DNA of 64,000 nucleotides from Saprospiraceae bacterium (GTDB lineage: Bacteria > Bacteroidota > Bacteroidia > Chitinophagales > Saprospiraceae), in contig JAWKLJ010000001.1 in NCBI GenBank assembly GCA_041392805.1, forward strand, positions 1,426,001 through 1,490,000. The letters are read 5' to 3'. This document shows positions 34,637 through 43,558 of the stretch, piece after piece. The notes below the pieces were generated by a model, which saw nothing but the letters and a program-made list of their open reading frames with translations, did not search any database and was not told the DNA's origin. The first letter of the stretch is position 1. Each line of letters opens with the position of its first letter. Position numbers and translations under genes: made by a program.

Positions 34637-35160
34637 TTCGTGGCTACCCTTTTTTTTAGCCACGAATTAGCACTAATTGACACGAAGGTCTTTTACCCCA
34701 ATTATTCGTGAAAATTCGTGGCAATTCGTGGCTACCCTTTTTTTTAGCCACGAATTAGTACTAATTGACACGAAGGCCTTTTACCCCAATTATTCGTGAA
34801 AATTCGTGGCAATTCGTGGCTACCCTTTTTTTTAGCCACGAATTAGCACTAATTGACACGAAGGCTTTTTACCCCAATTATTCGTGAAAATTCGTGGCAA
34901 TTCGTGGCTACCCTTTTTTTTTAGCCACGAATTAGCACTAATTGACACGAAGGCTTTTTACCCCAATTATTCGTGAAAATTCGTGGCAATTCGTGGCTAC
35001 CCTTTTTTTTTAGCCACGAATTAACACTAATTGACACGAAGGCTTTTTACTCCAATTATTCGTGAAAATTCGTGGCTACCCTTTTTTTTAGCCACGAATT
35101 AGCACTAATTGACACGAAGGCCTTTTACCCCAATTATTCGTGGCAATTCGTGGCTACTCT
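34637..35160. repeat. R4 tandem array, period about 88 bp
   Basis: Seven occurrences of TTCGTGGCTACYC at 34637, 34725, 34813, 34901, 34990, 35069 and 35147: spacings 88, 88, 88, 89, 79, 78. Each unit holds TAGCCACGAATTAGCACTAA, TTGACACGAAGG, TTTTACCCCAATTA, then TTCGTGAAAATTCGTGGCAA. The head and end of each unit are mutually inverted (GTAGCCACGAATT / AATTCGTGGCTAC), forming a long hairpin around the poly-T. The last unit overlaps the caspase gene's 3' end. Confidence 0.92.
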
Positions 35161-37286
35161 TTTTTAACCACCCTCACTTCCAAACGCTTCACCATCCAAT
35201 TGGCTTTGGGGCGCTTTAGTGCTATTTCTCCTCTAGTTTTTGCTTTAGGCCTCTCCCATTGGGGTTCCCTACCTTTAAGAGAAATAATTTGACCGAAATC
35301 CGCTCCAAATCCTTTCTGCTCGAAAGCAGCCGGAATACTTAGTTCTTCTTTAGAACCGATGACTAGAAAAACGTCTAAAACCTCCGTTAACGAAGCATCT
35401 TCAAAACCCAAACCTGTTCTATTGCTATAAGAATCATAAAGTGTCATTTCTTCTTCGGGAAAAAACTCCTTGATAAAGTTTTCATGTTTTTGGTAAATGG
35501 AAAATTTTCGATCCAAGTGAATAAGATAAAACCAAAGTTTGCTCTTGCTATTATTTTTCAATTCAATTTTAAAGGGAATTCCGCCTATCTCGGGATCAAA
35601 AGAAATGGTAATTTGCGAAAAAGGACTATCATGCTGCTGGTCTGGCGCTAAGAAGTAGCTAATCTCATTTTCATCAGCATCTTCATAAAGGAAGTTAACA
35701 CTAATTTCTTCGGGATTAATATTCTGGCGTTTAGGGTTTTGTATATGATTGATTTGCTCCCATTTGGCTATTTTACTTAATTGATCCAATATATGTCGCG
35801 CTGCTGCCTCTCCGGTACCCAAGACCCCATAAATGAGTTCTTCAGCTTTAGGGGCATGGCTGTAAATGGTATAGCCATCTCCTGTTATGCGTAGCTCAAA
35901 GGCAGCATCTGCTGTATGCAGAAAGCGATTTTGGTATGGGGAATTTTCCAATAGGGCGTTGACCCATGCTGATGCTTCCGAAGCACTCGAATTGATTTGT
36001 ACCGGCAAAAGGCGGCCAACGAGGCCAGCGAGGTAGGTCTTTATAGGATTTAAGGGAATAATATCCGATGGCAATTGAATTTGAGTGTATTCCAACTCCA
36101 CACCCGTAACGACAGCGTAAGCAATAGGATCAGTTGTATTACTTAATTCAAAAATGGGAATCTCAAAACCAGCAACCGTATCGGCAACGATCCCATGAAT
36201 GGCTCCAAGTGCAATGCCCCACTCCCCCGCTCGCCGGACAAGGGAAGGGTAATGTGGGGTAACGGCATCTCCAAATTGTAGAAAACAATCACTAGGATTT
36301 ACCCTCCCTGCATATTCAAAGTGGGGTGTCTGCCTATTGTGCGTATTGTTTTTTATTTTATGCTGAATAATGCTGTACAAGTCGGTATAGGAAGGGAAAC
36401 GGTTGCCCCAATAAGCTGAACCAAGCACTTCACACAAAGTAGTGGTAAAAAGGCCACCACTTGATGCCATTTCTATGGCTGATTCATTTGGACTACAAGC
36501 GGTCATTGAGATGTAATTCACTGGTGGCAACTGCACTTCGCCATTTTTTTTAGTCTTTACATACTGCCCTCCTAAATAGGCTGCTAGAGGCCTGGCTTCA
36601 TACGCGTAATTATCTAAGCGCACTTTTATTTCCTCCCCGCTCAGTCTCAGCATGGAGCCGGAATGGCAACAGTCAAATAAGGCTACAAAATGGATATGCC
36701 GGGGAGGGCCATCTGCGGGATATTGCAATGCATGGATGAGCCAGCGCAGTTCCTTATCAGCAATGTTGTAAATGCCATCCTGGCGGCTATCATGGCAAAC
36801 GATAACTTCATTTTTACCATAAGGCACCTCGTGCCTTGCATCGATAAAATCTTGGGTGACGGGCTCCTGGGAACCATGTCCGCTATAATGGAGTATCGCT
36901 GTATCGCCATCCTTCAGTTGGCTAAAGTGATCTCTGAATGCATCAATGATTCCTTTTCGGGTAGCCGCCTCATTTTGGAGCGTTTTATACTGCGCATCAG
37001 GAATACCTAAACGGCTTTTTAATACTTTTTCCAAACGTTCGACATCCTTAACACATCCGTTTAATTGGGGGATACGCTCATGTTGGTATTTATTGATGCC
37101 AATTGAAAGCACATAGGTCTTTTTGCCCAAGGTCTTACCTGTTTTCATTGCCTCTGTTTCCTCGGTTACCGCTATCATTTGCTCGTCAGGAAATACCTCT
37201 GGGGTGAACTTTTCTTTCTTTTCTCCAATTCCTTTTGGCTTAAATTTCTCCCTACTTGTCTGCAAATCATTGTATTTAGGTTTCAT
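35154..37286 (-). CDS. Caspase family (C14) peptidase
   Basis: 710 residues. The caspase domain spans about 55-330: KTYVLSIGINKYQ, catalytic H137 in HYSGHGSQ and C207 in FDCCHSGS, then ISMTACSPNESA and GGLFTTTL. A middle region (340-520) is unassigned. The C-terminal 170 residues are beta-rich (LKNNSKSKLWFYLIHLDRKF), resembling DUF4384-like domains often fused to bacterial caspases. No signal peptide or sensor domain is present, so it is a cytoplasmic effector. The stop codon TAG lies in the R4 repeat, so the last two or three residues come from repeat sequence. First gene of the minus-strand island. Confidence 0.92.
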   Translation of the reverse strand: MKPKYNDLQTSREKFKPKGIGEKKEKFTPEVFPDEQMIAVTEETEAMKTGKTLGKKTYVLSIGINKYQHERIPQLNGCVKDVERLEKVLKSRLGIPDAQYKTLQNEAATRKGIIDAFRDHFSQLKDGDTAILHYSGHGSQEPVTQDFIDARHEVPYGKNEVIVCHDSRQDGIYNIADKELRWLIHALQYPADGPPRHIHFVALFDCCHSGSMLRLSGEEIKVRLDNYAYEARPLAAYLGGQYVKTKKNGEVQLPPVNYISMTACSPNESAIEMASSGGLFTTTLCEVLGSAYWGNRFPSYTDLYSIIQHKIKNNTHNRQTPHFEYAGRVNPSDCFLQFGDAVTPHYPSLVRRAGEWGIALGAIHGIVADTVAGFEIPIFELSNTTDPIAYAVVTGVELEYTQIQLPSDIIPLNPIKTYLAGLVGRLLPVQINSSASEASAWVNALLENSPYQNRFLHTADAAFELRITGDGYTIYSHAPKAEELIYGVLGTGEAAARHILDQLSKIAKWEQINHIQNPKRQNINPEEISVNFLYEDADENEISYFLAPDQQHDSPFSQITISFDPEIGGIPFKIELKNNSKSKLWFYLIHLDRKFSIYQKHENFIKEFFPEEEMTLYDSYSNRTGLGFEDASLTEVLDVFLVIGSKEELSIPAAFEQKGFGADFGQIISLKGREPQWERPKAKTRGEIALKRPKANWMVKRLEVRVVKKE

Positions 37287-37309
37287 TTTAATTGGTTTTC
37301 AGGTTTAGG

Positions 37310-37625
37310 ATAAAGGGCACAACCGTGGCTCTTTTTTGCCACTAATTAACACGGAGGCAGCTGTGTCGCGGGTTGTGGCTCTTTTTTAGCCACGAATTTG
37401 CACGAATTTGCGCGAAGGCAGCTGTGTCGCTGGTGGGGCGCTTTTTTGCCACGGAATGACATGCTTGAGGAGTACTCCCTTTCATTCGTGAAAATTCGTG
37501 TTAATTCGTGGCTACCCTCTTCCTTCGCCACACACTTTGCAGCATCACCATTTGTAGTCAATTCTCAGCCCTCCACATTCGTGAAAATTCGTGTTAATTC
37601 GTGGCTACCCTTTCTAGCCACGAAT
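37310..37625. repeat. R4 repeat cluster 3
   Basis: Left part has GTGGCTCTTTTTTGCCACTA and GCCACGAATTTGCACGAATT with GCTGTGTCGC spacers. The centre is TGACATGCTTGAGGAGTACT (about 37467). The right part is TTCGTGAAAATTCGTGTTAA, TTCGTGGCTACC, with CACACTTTGCAGCATCACCA. Same inverted layout as clusters 1 and 2; it closes the caspase island on its upstream side. Confidence 0.85.
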
Positions 37626-38035
37626 TAGCTACAGCACCTTTGTCCCTAAAAATATTAATTTCCGCTATAATGTCTCAGAAAAATACTTTAACTTTAATAA
37701 AGTCCTTAAATTAAAGCATTCTAGACATTTTTATTCCAATAATACAAATCATCTTACAGCTCAATTAAAATAAGAAGTAAAGCCTTTTGACCGAATTGTG
37801 AAATGCTATTTTGAGACAGGGAGTGGAGAGATCATTAAGTTGCTTATGGTTCTCTAATACCTAAGAAGGAAATAAACCTTAATGGATTTCAAGCTGGCAA
37901 AGGATTCATTCCCTTTCCCAAATGTGCCTTTCACAAGCTAATATATTGCGCTCCCTTTTTATAGTATAAAAGTGCAGCTAGAAGTCTTCATCTTTGAATT
38001 GTCAGTTGTTTTTAATCTTTAACAAAAAGAATCTT
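37626..38035. other. AT-rich intergenic region upstream of the kinase genes
   Basis: About 410 bp between R4 cluster 3 and the next plus-strand gene. AT-rich; no gene, repeat or clear consensus promoter. It should contain the promoters of the divergent caspase and LytS-side transcripts. Confidence 0.4.
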
Positions 38036-38338
38036 ATGGCCCCTACAGCAAAAAAAGCAGCAGATTTCAAAAAAGAGTTAGAAGTGGAATTGGGTGGGCT
38101 TCCGAGGTTGGTTTCGGAAATGGTAGCCTACACTGATACACTGGAGACCTTAACCGCCGAAGAAGAGCCTATGCCTCCAGGTGAAGTCCGCACAGGTAAA
38201 CCTCGTCCAGATTTCAATAAAAAAGGGGCCTATTTTCGAAAAGCATTAAATATTAATGACTATGCATCTGGTAAAGTCAAAACTATACTTAAAGAATTAC
38301 TGGATTATATAGACCTATTAGAAGCTAAAATAGCTTAA
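38036..38338 (+). CDS. Small helical protein, unknown
   Basis: 100 residues from ATG 38036 (MAPTAKKAADFKKELEVELG); a longer frame starts at 37994 but adds an unlikely leader. Two amphipathic helices flank a proline-rich linker (EEEPMPPGEVRTGKPRPDFN), and a C-terminal coiled coil ends the protein (VKTILKELLDYIDLLEAKIA). No family recognised. It ends 28 nt before the TPR histidine kinase gene on the same strand, so probably forms one transcript with it and the LytTR regulator. Its closeness to the conflict island is noted without further evidence. Confidence 0.6.
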   Translation: MAPTAKKAADFKKELEVELGGLPRLVSEMVAYTDTLETLTAEEEPMPPGEVRTGKPRPDFNKKGAYFRKALNINDYASGKVKTILKELLDYIDLLEAKIA

Positions 38339-38366
38339 GCAAAGAAGCTTTCTACGATCCAAACAT

Positions 38367-40391
38367 ATGTGGAATAATACCAAATCCCCTTCTGAAATTG
38401 TGCTCGGGGCATGGCCCAGGGCACTTCTTCTATTCTTAATTTACCATCCCTTTTCCATGCTAAGTGGGCAGGAGACCAATCCATGGGAAATCTACAATTT
38501 AAATTATAAGGTTCCAGATTCCATAGCGCTCCATTTAGCCTCTATTTCCGGGAATAAAAACCAAGCTGAATACCTTTTAAAAGAAATTGAAAAAATCAAT
38601 ACTTCGGATTATAAGATGGCACTCTTTTTGATTGAAGAAGCCCTCAACTTGACCAAATCTGGGACTTATGCTTTAATCAGGGCACAGCTAAGATACTGGA
38701 AGGCATTTATCTACAATAGAGAAGACCCGGAAGGAGAATTTTTACAGCTTTCGCTAAGCGAGGCCCAAAATGGTCAAGAAGAATTTGAACGCCAAAACGC
38801 TAATTATTGGCTTGCAAAAACATATAGCCTAAGGGCCTCCATTTATTATAATATGGCAAAGGATAGCCTTGCCATGCTTTACAATGACAAAGCTTTAAAC
38901 ATAAGTCAAGCATTGGATTCTAGCAGAGAAGATTATTATAAAATTATGGGAGAAATTTATCGAATCAGGGGCAATATTCTCATATATATGAAGGATAGTG
39001 CCGATTCTACCAAATTCTACTATCAACGCAGCCAGGAATTCTACAAAAAAATAAAGGATAGTCTTCATATTGCCTTGTTATACCTTAATGAAGGTATTGT
39101 ATTTACGAATAAAGGACTTATTGAAGAGCCTCCGTTATATTTTAAAAATGCCATAAGGATTTATGAAAAATTGGGAAAAAAGGAGGATCTAGCCAAAGCC
39201 TATCTAGAATATGCTACCTATTTTGCCAGTCAATATAATAGTACTAAAGAGGAGACCTTTTTTTTACGCAGCAATGTCCTCCTCAAAAAAGGGCTTAGCC
39301 TGGAGCCCACGCGAGCTTGTGAACTTTATTATCAATTAGGCTCGAATTACCAAAGTTTCGCATCTTTTCATTTTAAGGATAAACCGACATTTAACCTCTA
39401 TTCAGACACAGCTATCGCCATTTACGAAAAAAACCTCCGTATAGCCGTAAATGAACAAAACCTGCCCTACTTCCGTAAAACGGCAAAGGCTATCTCCCTT
39501 ATGTGCCCCTATTTGGAAAATAAAAAATGCAGTACTTTAATTGATACGACTAATAGCAATTATGAACAAATTCTGAAGGCATCCTTAGCAGTAAGAGATA
39601 CTGTTGCTCAAAAGAACCTCCTCTATAGGGATGAAATAGCCGTCCGCCAACAGCGACAAACGATCACCTGGGCTTCAGGGACCGCTCTTTTTACCATACT
39701 TGGCATCTCCTTCATATATTATCGCTCTCGTATCAAAAATCTCAATAAAGTCCTGGAAAACCGTATGGAAGCCCTTCGTGCCCAAATGAATCCCCATTTT
39801 ATCTCCAATTGCCTTAATGCGATCGACTCGCTTATCAACCAGGAGCGCAATGAGGAGGCGTCGGAGTACATTATTGATTTTAGCCGACTCTGCCGGATGG
39901 TGCTCAACAATTCTAAGGAAAAGTGGATCACCCTGGAGGAAGAAATAGAAACTTTGCAATATTTTATCAATCTGGAGAAATTACGCTTAGGAGATGATTT
40001 GACTTATTCGATCAACGTGGATGATAACATAAATCAATCCGAGATCAGGATTCCTCCTATGTTGTTACAACCCTTTGTTGAAAATGCGATTTGGCATGGC
40101 ATTCAAAAAAAACAAGGCCCCGGGTACCTAGAAGTGGCTGTTTTTCGAAATGAGGCCCAATTGCTGGAATGCCATATTATAGATGATGGTATTGGAAGGC
40201 AAAGAGCCAAAGAATTGCAGGATCAATCCGTTCTAAATCGGCCTTCTTGGGGCATGAATATTACGCAAGAGCGCATGGATTCTTATAAAAATATCAAAGG
40301 CGCTACTTTTTCAATTGCGGATTATAAACCAGGTGAAGAAAATATGCCAGGCACAAAAGTGACCATCACCCTACCCTTAACCCCAAATTAA
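38367..40391 (+). CDS. TPR-containing LytS-family sensor histidine kinase
   Basis: 674 residues. An N-terminal hydrophobic segment (RALLLFLIYHPFSMLSG) acts as signal or anchor. Residues 80-420 are TPR-like helical repeats (AKTYSLRASIYYNMAKDSLA and similar). A transmembrane helix (TITWASGTALFTILGISFIYY) lies near residue 433-453. The His_kinase domain follows with the phospho-acceptor H477 in RAQMNPHFISNCLNAIDS, and an HATPase_c domain (PPMLLQPFVENAIWHGI; IDDGIGRQ). Typical Bacteroidota periplasmic-TPR kinase that signals to the LytTR regulator encoded next. Ligand unknown. Confidence 0.93.
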   Translation: MWNNTKSPSEIVLGAWPRALLLFLIYHPFSMLSGQETNPWEIYNLNYKVPDSIALHLASISGNKNQAEYLLKEIEKINTSDYKMALFLIEEALNLTKSGTYALIRAQLRYWKAFIYNREDPEGEFLQLSLSEAQNGQEEFERQNANYWLAKTYSLRASIYYNMAKDSLAMLYNDKALNISQALDSSREDYYKIMGEIYRIRGNILIYMKDSADSTKFYYQRSQEFYKKIKDSLHIALLYLNEGIVFTNKGLIEEPPLYFKNAIRIYEKLGKKEDLAKAYLEYATYFASQYNSTKEETFFLRSNVLLKKGLSLEPTRACELYYQLGSNYQSFASFHFKDKPTFNLYSDTAIAIYEKNLRIAVNEQNLPYFRKTAKAISLMCPYLENKKCSTLIDTTNSNYEQILKASLAVRDTVAQKNLLYRDEIAVRQQRQTITWASGTALFTILGISFIYYRSRIKNLNKVLENRMEALRAQMNPHFISNCLNAIDSLINQERNEEASEYIIDFSRLCRMVLNNSKEKWITLEEEIETLQYFINLEKLRLGDDLTYSINVDDNINQSEIRIPPMLLQPFVENAIWHGIQKKQGPGYLEVAVFRNEAQLLECHIIDDGIGRQRAKELQDQSVLNRPSWGMNITQERMDSYKNIKGATFSIADYKPGEENMPGTKVTITLPLTPN

Positions 40392-40402
40392 ATAACTTGA
40401 GT

Positions 40403-41110
40403 ATGACAAGTATCAAAGCGATTATCGTAGAAGACGAAAAAGAAGGAATGCACAACCTCTCTTTGAAATTAGAAAAAACCTGCCCCGAAGTAGACATCAT
40501 TGGGAAAGCCTATACTGGGGAAGAAGCCATAAAAATGATTCCAGCCTTAAGTCCACAATTGATTTTTCTAGACATTAACCTGGGAACCATGAGTGGATTC
40601 GACGTACTCAGCAAATTGGCCCACATGCACTTCGAAATTATCTTCACCACCGCCTACGACAATTATGGCATCAAGGCTATCAAAGCCAATGCGCTCGATT
40701 ATTTAATCAAACCGATCAAGCCGAAGGAGTTAAAGGAAGCGGTTGATAAAGCTTGGAAAGTGATTCAAACCTCTGGAGCAGTCAGCCGGATTACCGTCCC
40801 AATCGCCAATGGCTTTCAGATTCTCTCTTTAAAGGACATTACATACTGCGAAGCGGATAATACTTACACCTATATCCATTTACATAATGAAAAAAAAATC
40901 CTCGTCACCAAACCCCTAGCTGACATCAGCAAAAAGTTACCTTCCGATAAATTTTGTCGCATCCACAGAGCCTTCATGGTCAATCTCGATTTTGTCCATT
41001 TTTTCAAGAAGGAGGATGGTGGCTTTATTGTGCTGGAGGATGGGACGGAGCTCACCGTTTCCCGTGCGCGAAGAGATGATTTTTTGCGGCAGTTGTCTGA
41101 GAATATGTAG
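40403..41110 (+). CDS. LytTR-family response regulator
   Basis: 235 residues from ATG 40403; a TTG two codons upstream is also possible. A receiver domain holds the acidic pocket (VEDE), the phospho-acceptor D57 in LIFLDINLG, T in FTTAYD and K in LIKPIKP. A C-terminal LytTR DNA-binding domain begins near residue 135 (VPIANGFQILSLKDITYCEA, IHRAFMVNL). It starts 11 nt after the kinase gene and is its cognate partner. LytTR proteins bind paired direct repeats; no such pair can be identified here with confidence. Confidence 0.95.
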   Translation: MTSIKAIIVEDEKEGMHNLSLKLEKTCPEVDIIGKAYTGEEAIKMIPALSPQLIFLDINLGTMSGFDVLSKLAHMHFEIIFTTAYDNYGIKAIKANALDYLIKPIKPKELKEAVDKAWKVIQTSGAVSRITVPIANGFQILSLKDITYCEADNTYTYIHLHNEKKILVTKPLADISKKLPSDKFCRIHRAFMVNLDFVHFFKKEDGGFIVLEDGTELTVSRARRDDFLRQLSENM

Positions 41111-41118
41111 GTGAGCGA

Positions 41119-42555
41119 TCACTTCTTAAGTATGCTTCCTACACCAATGCCAGCATCCATCTTCACCTGCACATAATACGTGCCGGGAAGCAAAGCAGCG
41201 AGGCTCAGTTGCGCCTCGCCAGGCGTCACCTGCTGGCGCAGCACCCGTTGCCCCAGGCCATTAAAGACTTCCACTTCGCTGGCGGTAGTAATGCCTGAAA
41301 GGGTGATCCAATCGGCGGTAGGGTTGGGGAAAATGGTGAGCGGAAGGGATGCCCTTGGCGCTTGGTTGGCAACCAGGGAGACGTCCCAGTATTGGCCAAA
41401 GAAGATGGCGGTGGCCAGAAAGGCGGGTTCGATGCATTGGCCGTGGTCTGCATTAGAATCGACATCGAGGGCGTCGAAGTCGGCAGCGCCATTGCTGGTC
41501 ATGGCGGCAGCGGCGACGAGGCTGTTGGCATAGGCGACCTGATCATCAGCCATGCAATAATAGAGGCGGGTGGGGGCTTGCGGTGCCCAATCGTAGACGT
41601 CATTGTCGCGGAGCGCCATATTGAAAGGATGCGTTTCGTCACTCAGGACGGCAGCTATAATGCTGTCTTGCAACATGTATTTGGGAATGGAGGCGCCATG
41701 ATTTTCGATCAATTTGGCAATTAAGGCGCTGTTGAGCTCGCCGAGGCTGATTTCTTCCTTGAGAAATTGACGCAGTGCAGGGGTATAATCGGGTTTAAAA
41801 ACCTGGTCTATGTCGTCATATAAGCCATATACATAATTGTAGGAGATAATGGTGTAATGCACATAGGCGGGGTAATAATAGGGGTCATCTGACAAGGTAA
41901 TTTTATCCCTCATGACACCCGAGATACTGTAAGGGCCCGACATCGGCGCAGCGGCTGTCACTTGGAAATCTTGCGATTCCTCGGCTTCCAAGGCACGATG
42001 TAAAGCCATCGCACCATGCCCCCCTTGAGAATAACCCGTGATGAATAATTGGCCATTGGCGAGCGTATTTTGTTGTTGAAGGAAGGTTTTTGCGGCATGG
42101 AGCATATCAATGGCGGCGGATGCCTCCGAATCGGCATGCACATAGGGATGAAGGCCGCGTGAATCACCTAAGCCAAGGTAGTCGGGCAACAAAGCGATAT
42201 AACCCAAGCCTGCAAAAAACAAGCCAGCATCATAACCGCCACGCAGGTTGGAAGGTACATCGTTTCTACTTCCTACCGTTCCGTGTTGAAAAACTAAAGT
42301 GGGGTATTTGTAAATGGCTTGCCGCCTGGGAATGACCACCAAGCCGGATGCGGTGTCCAGCTGGCCAAAAACATCGGTTGTGCTATAGCTTATTTTAAAT
42401 AAATCGACATCATTGTTGGCCAGATTTCGGAATTGGGCAGCCAACTGGGCTTTGGTTCGGCTCCCCTTTGCTGTTGCGCTGATCAGCGCTTGCGCATTGA
42501 GTACTGTTGCGAAGAGGAATGCGAAAAAACAGGTTGCAAATAATATTTTTTTCAT
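41119..42555 (-). CDS. Secreted alpha/beta hydrolase (lipase/esterase-like) with T9SS type A sorting domain
   Basis: 478 residues with a signal peptide (MKKILFATCFFAFLFATVLNA). The alpha/beta hydrolase fold has an oxyanion motif QHGTVG, the nucleophile elbow G174-Y-S176-Q-G-G, and a late candidate His in DADHGQCIEPA. The last 80 residues (LTIFPNPTADWITLSG to VQVKMDAG) are a por secretion-type C-terminal sorting domain, so the enzyme is exported by the type IX system and probably anchored. Substrate unknown; resembles secretory lipases and tannase-like esterases in overall pattern. It converges on the LytTR gene (8-nt gap) and follows GSCFA closely. Confidence 0.9.
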   Translation of the reverse strand: MKKILFATCFFAFLFATVLNAQALISATAKGSRTKAQLAAQFRNLANNDVDLFKISYSTTDVFGQLDTASGLVVIPRRQAIYKYPTLVFQHGTVGSRNDVPSNLRGGYDAGLFFAGLGYIALLPDYLGLGDSRGLHPYVHADSEASAAIDMLHAAKTFLQQQNTLANGQLFITGYSQGGHGAMALHRALEAEESQDFQVTAAAPMSGPYSISGVMRDKITLSDDPYYYPAYVHYTIISYNYVYGLYDDIDQVFKPDYTPALRQFLKEEISLGELNSALIAKLIENHGASIPKYMLQDSIIAAVLSDETHPFNMALRDNDVYDWAPQAPTRLYYCMADDQVAYANSLVAAAAMTSNGAADFDALDVDSNADHGQCIEPAFLATAIFFGQYWDVSLVANQAPRASLPLTIFPNPTADWITLSGITTASEVEVFNGLGQRVLRQQVTPGEAQLSLAALLPGTYYVQVKMDAGIGVGSILKK

Positions 42556-42559
42556 AAAT

Positions 42560-43558
42560 TTAAATTGCTGCTAAAATCGTTTTGAAATGGTTTTCCTCCT
42601 TCGAAAAATCCAGGTGAGGATGGGCATGTTTTAATGCCTGGATTCCCTCTAATTGTTGTCTTGCAAATAGTTGGTGTGAGGGTGTATTGGGATGAAAAGG
42701 GCGATGCAGGCTGGCTTGCACCATTTTGCGAATGCGCTGAACAAGCTGTTGGCTTTCTTCCGAAAAAAAGGCAGCTTGGAAATGGCCCCAAATGTAATCA
42801 ATCGCCAATTTGCTAGGGTGAATGAGATCAGGTTCAAAAAAGCGATAGTCTCGTAAATCATCAATGACCATTTCATAGGCTGGAAAATAGTGAATATAGG
42901 GATGGTCCATACATAAATGATCGATAGCTAGCAACAAGGAAGCTTTACTGCGTTGATTTTCCACCAATCCGTCTTTGATATGACGCACCGGGCTAAGGGT
43001 CAGAATGATTTTCAAATCGGGTTGCTGCTGATGGAGTCTTGAAAATGCAGCTGAAAGGCTATTCCTTATTTCTGCCACACTCAAGCGTTGCCGTTTAAAA
43101 TCAGTGGCAGGCAATTTATGGCAGTTGGCAACCAGGCGCTCGCTTTTCTGATGGATAAAAGCGCCTGCCGTGCCCAAGGTAACCATCAACACTTTGGCTT
43201 CTGATAAAAAGGAACGAGCCAATGCCAAAGATTGGTTCATTTGCGATAGGGCGATGGTTGGGTCAGGATGTGAGAATTGGCTATGAAAATCAAAAGAATG
43301 CCAGAGATCTTGGTGTAAAAAGAGCGATGTGGCCTCTATTTGCTTCCCGTCTAATAAGTCCGTTAATCCCTTTGCAATGGCTAATGGGTGATAAATAATG
43401 CCAAAAGGGTTCAAATAGGTTGAAAACTTGGCTTGTTCCAATCGCTTGGCGATGTGGGAGGCAAAACAGGAACCAATAGACAATATTTTTGTGGTATGAT
43501 CTATGTTAAAAGGATAGTTTCCTGGGGTTACAAGTGTTCTGAAGGTTTGTTTTTCCAT
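42560..43558 (-). CDS. GSCFA domain protein
   Basis: 332 residues from the ATG at 43558 (MEKQTFRTLV); the frame extends upstream but that leader is not protein-like. The family name motif appears as IGSCFASHIAKRL near residue 28, followed by NPFGIIYHP. Later segments (TLGTAGAF, LTLSPVRHIKDG, and the late D-x-I-H-P-S) have the spacing of an SGNH hydrolase-like fold, so an esterase or acyltransferase role is plausible. It ends 4 nt before the hydrolase gene on the same strand, so likely co-transcribed. Confidence 0.88.
   Translation of the reverse strand: MEKQTFRTLVTPGNYPFNIDHTTKILSIGSCFASHIAKRLEQAKFSTYLNPFGIIYHPLAIAKGLTDLLDGKQIEATSLFLHQDLWHSFDFHSQFSHPDPTIALSQMNQSLALARSFLSEAKVLMVTLGTAGAFIHQKSERLVANCHKLPATDFKRQRLSVAEIRNSLSAAFSRLHQQQPDLKIILTLSPVRHIKDGLVENQRSKASLLLAIDHLCMDHPYIHYFPAYEMVIDDLRDYRFFEPDLIHPSKLAIDYIWGHFQAAFFSEESQQLVQRIRKMVQASLHRPFHPNTPSHQLFARQQLEGIQALKHAHPHLDFSKEENHFKTILAAI

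Noticed and set aside
34637..35160. Possible CRISPR array
   Set aside because: Regular spacing, but the 88-bp units are conserved over their full length with no unique spacers, and no cas genes are near.
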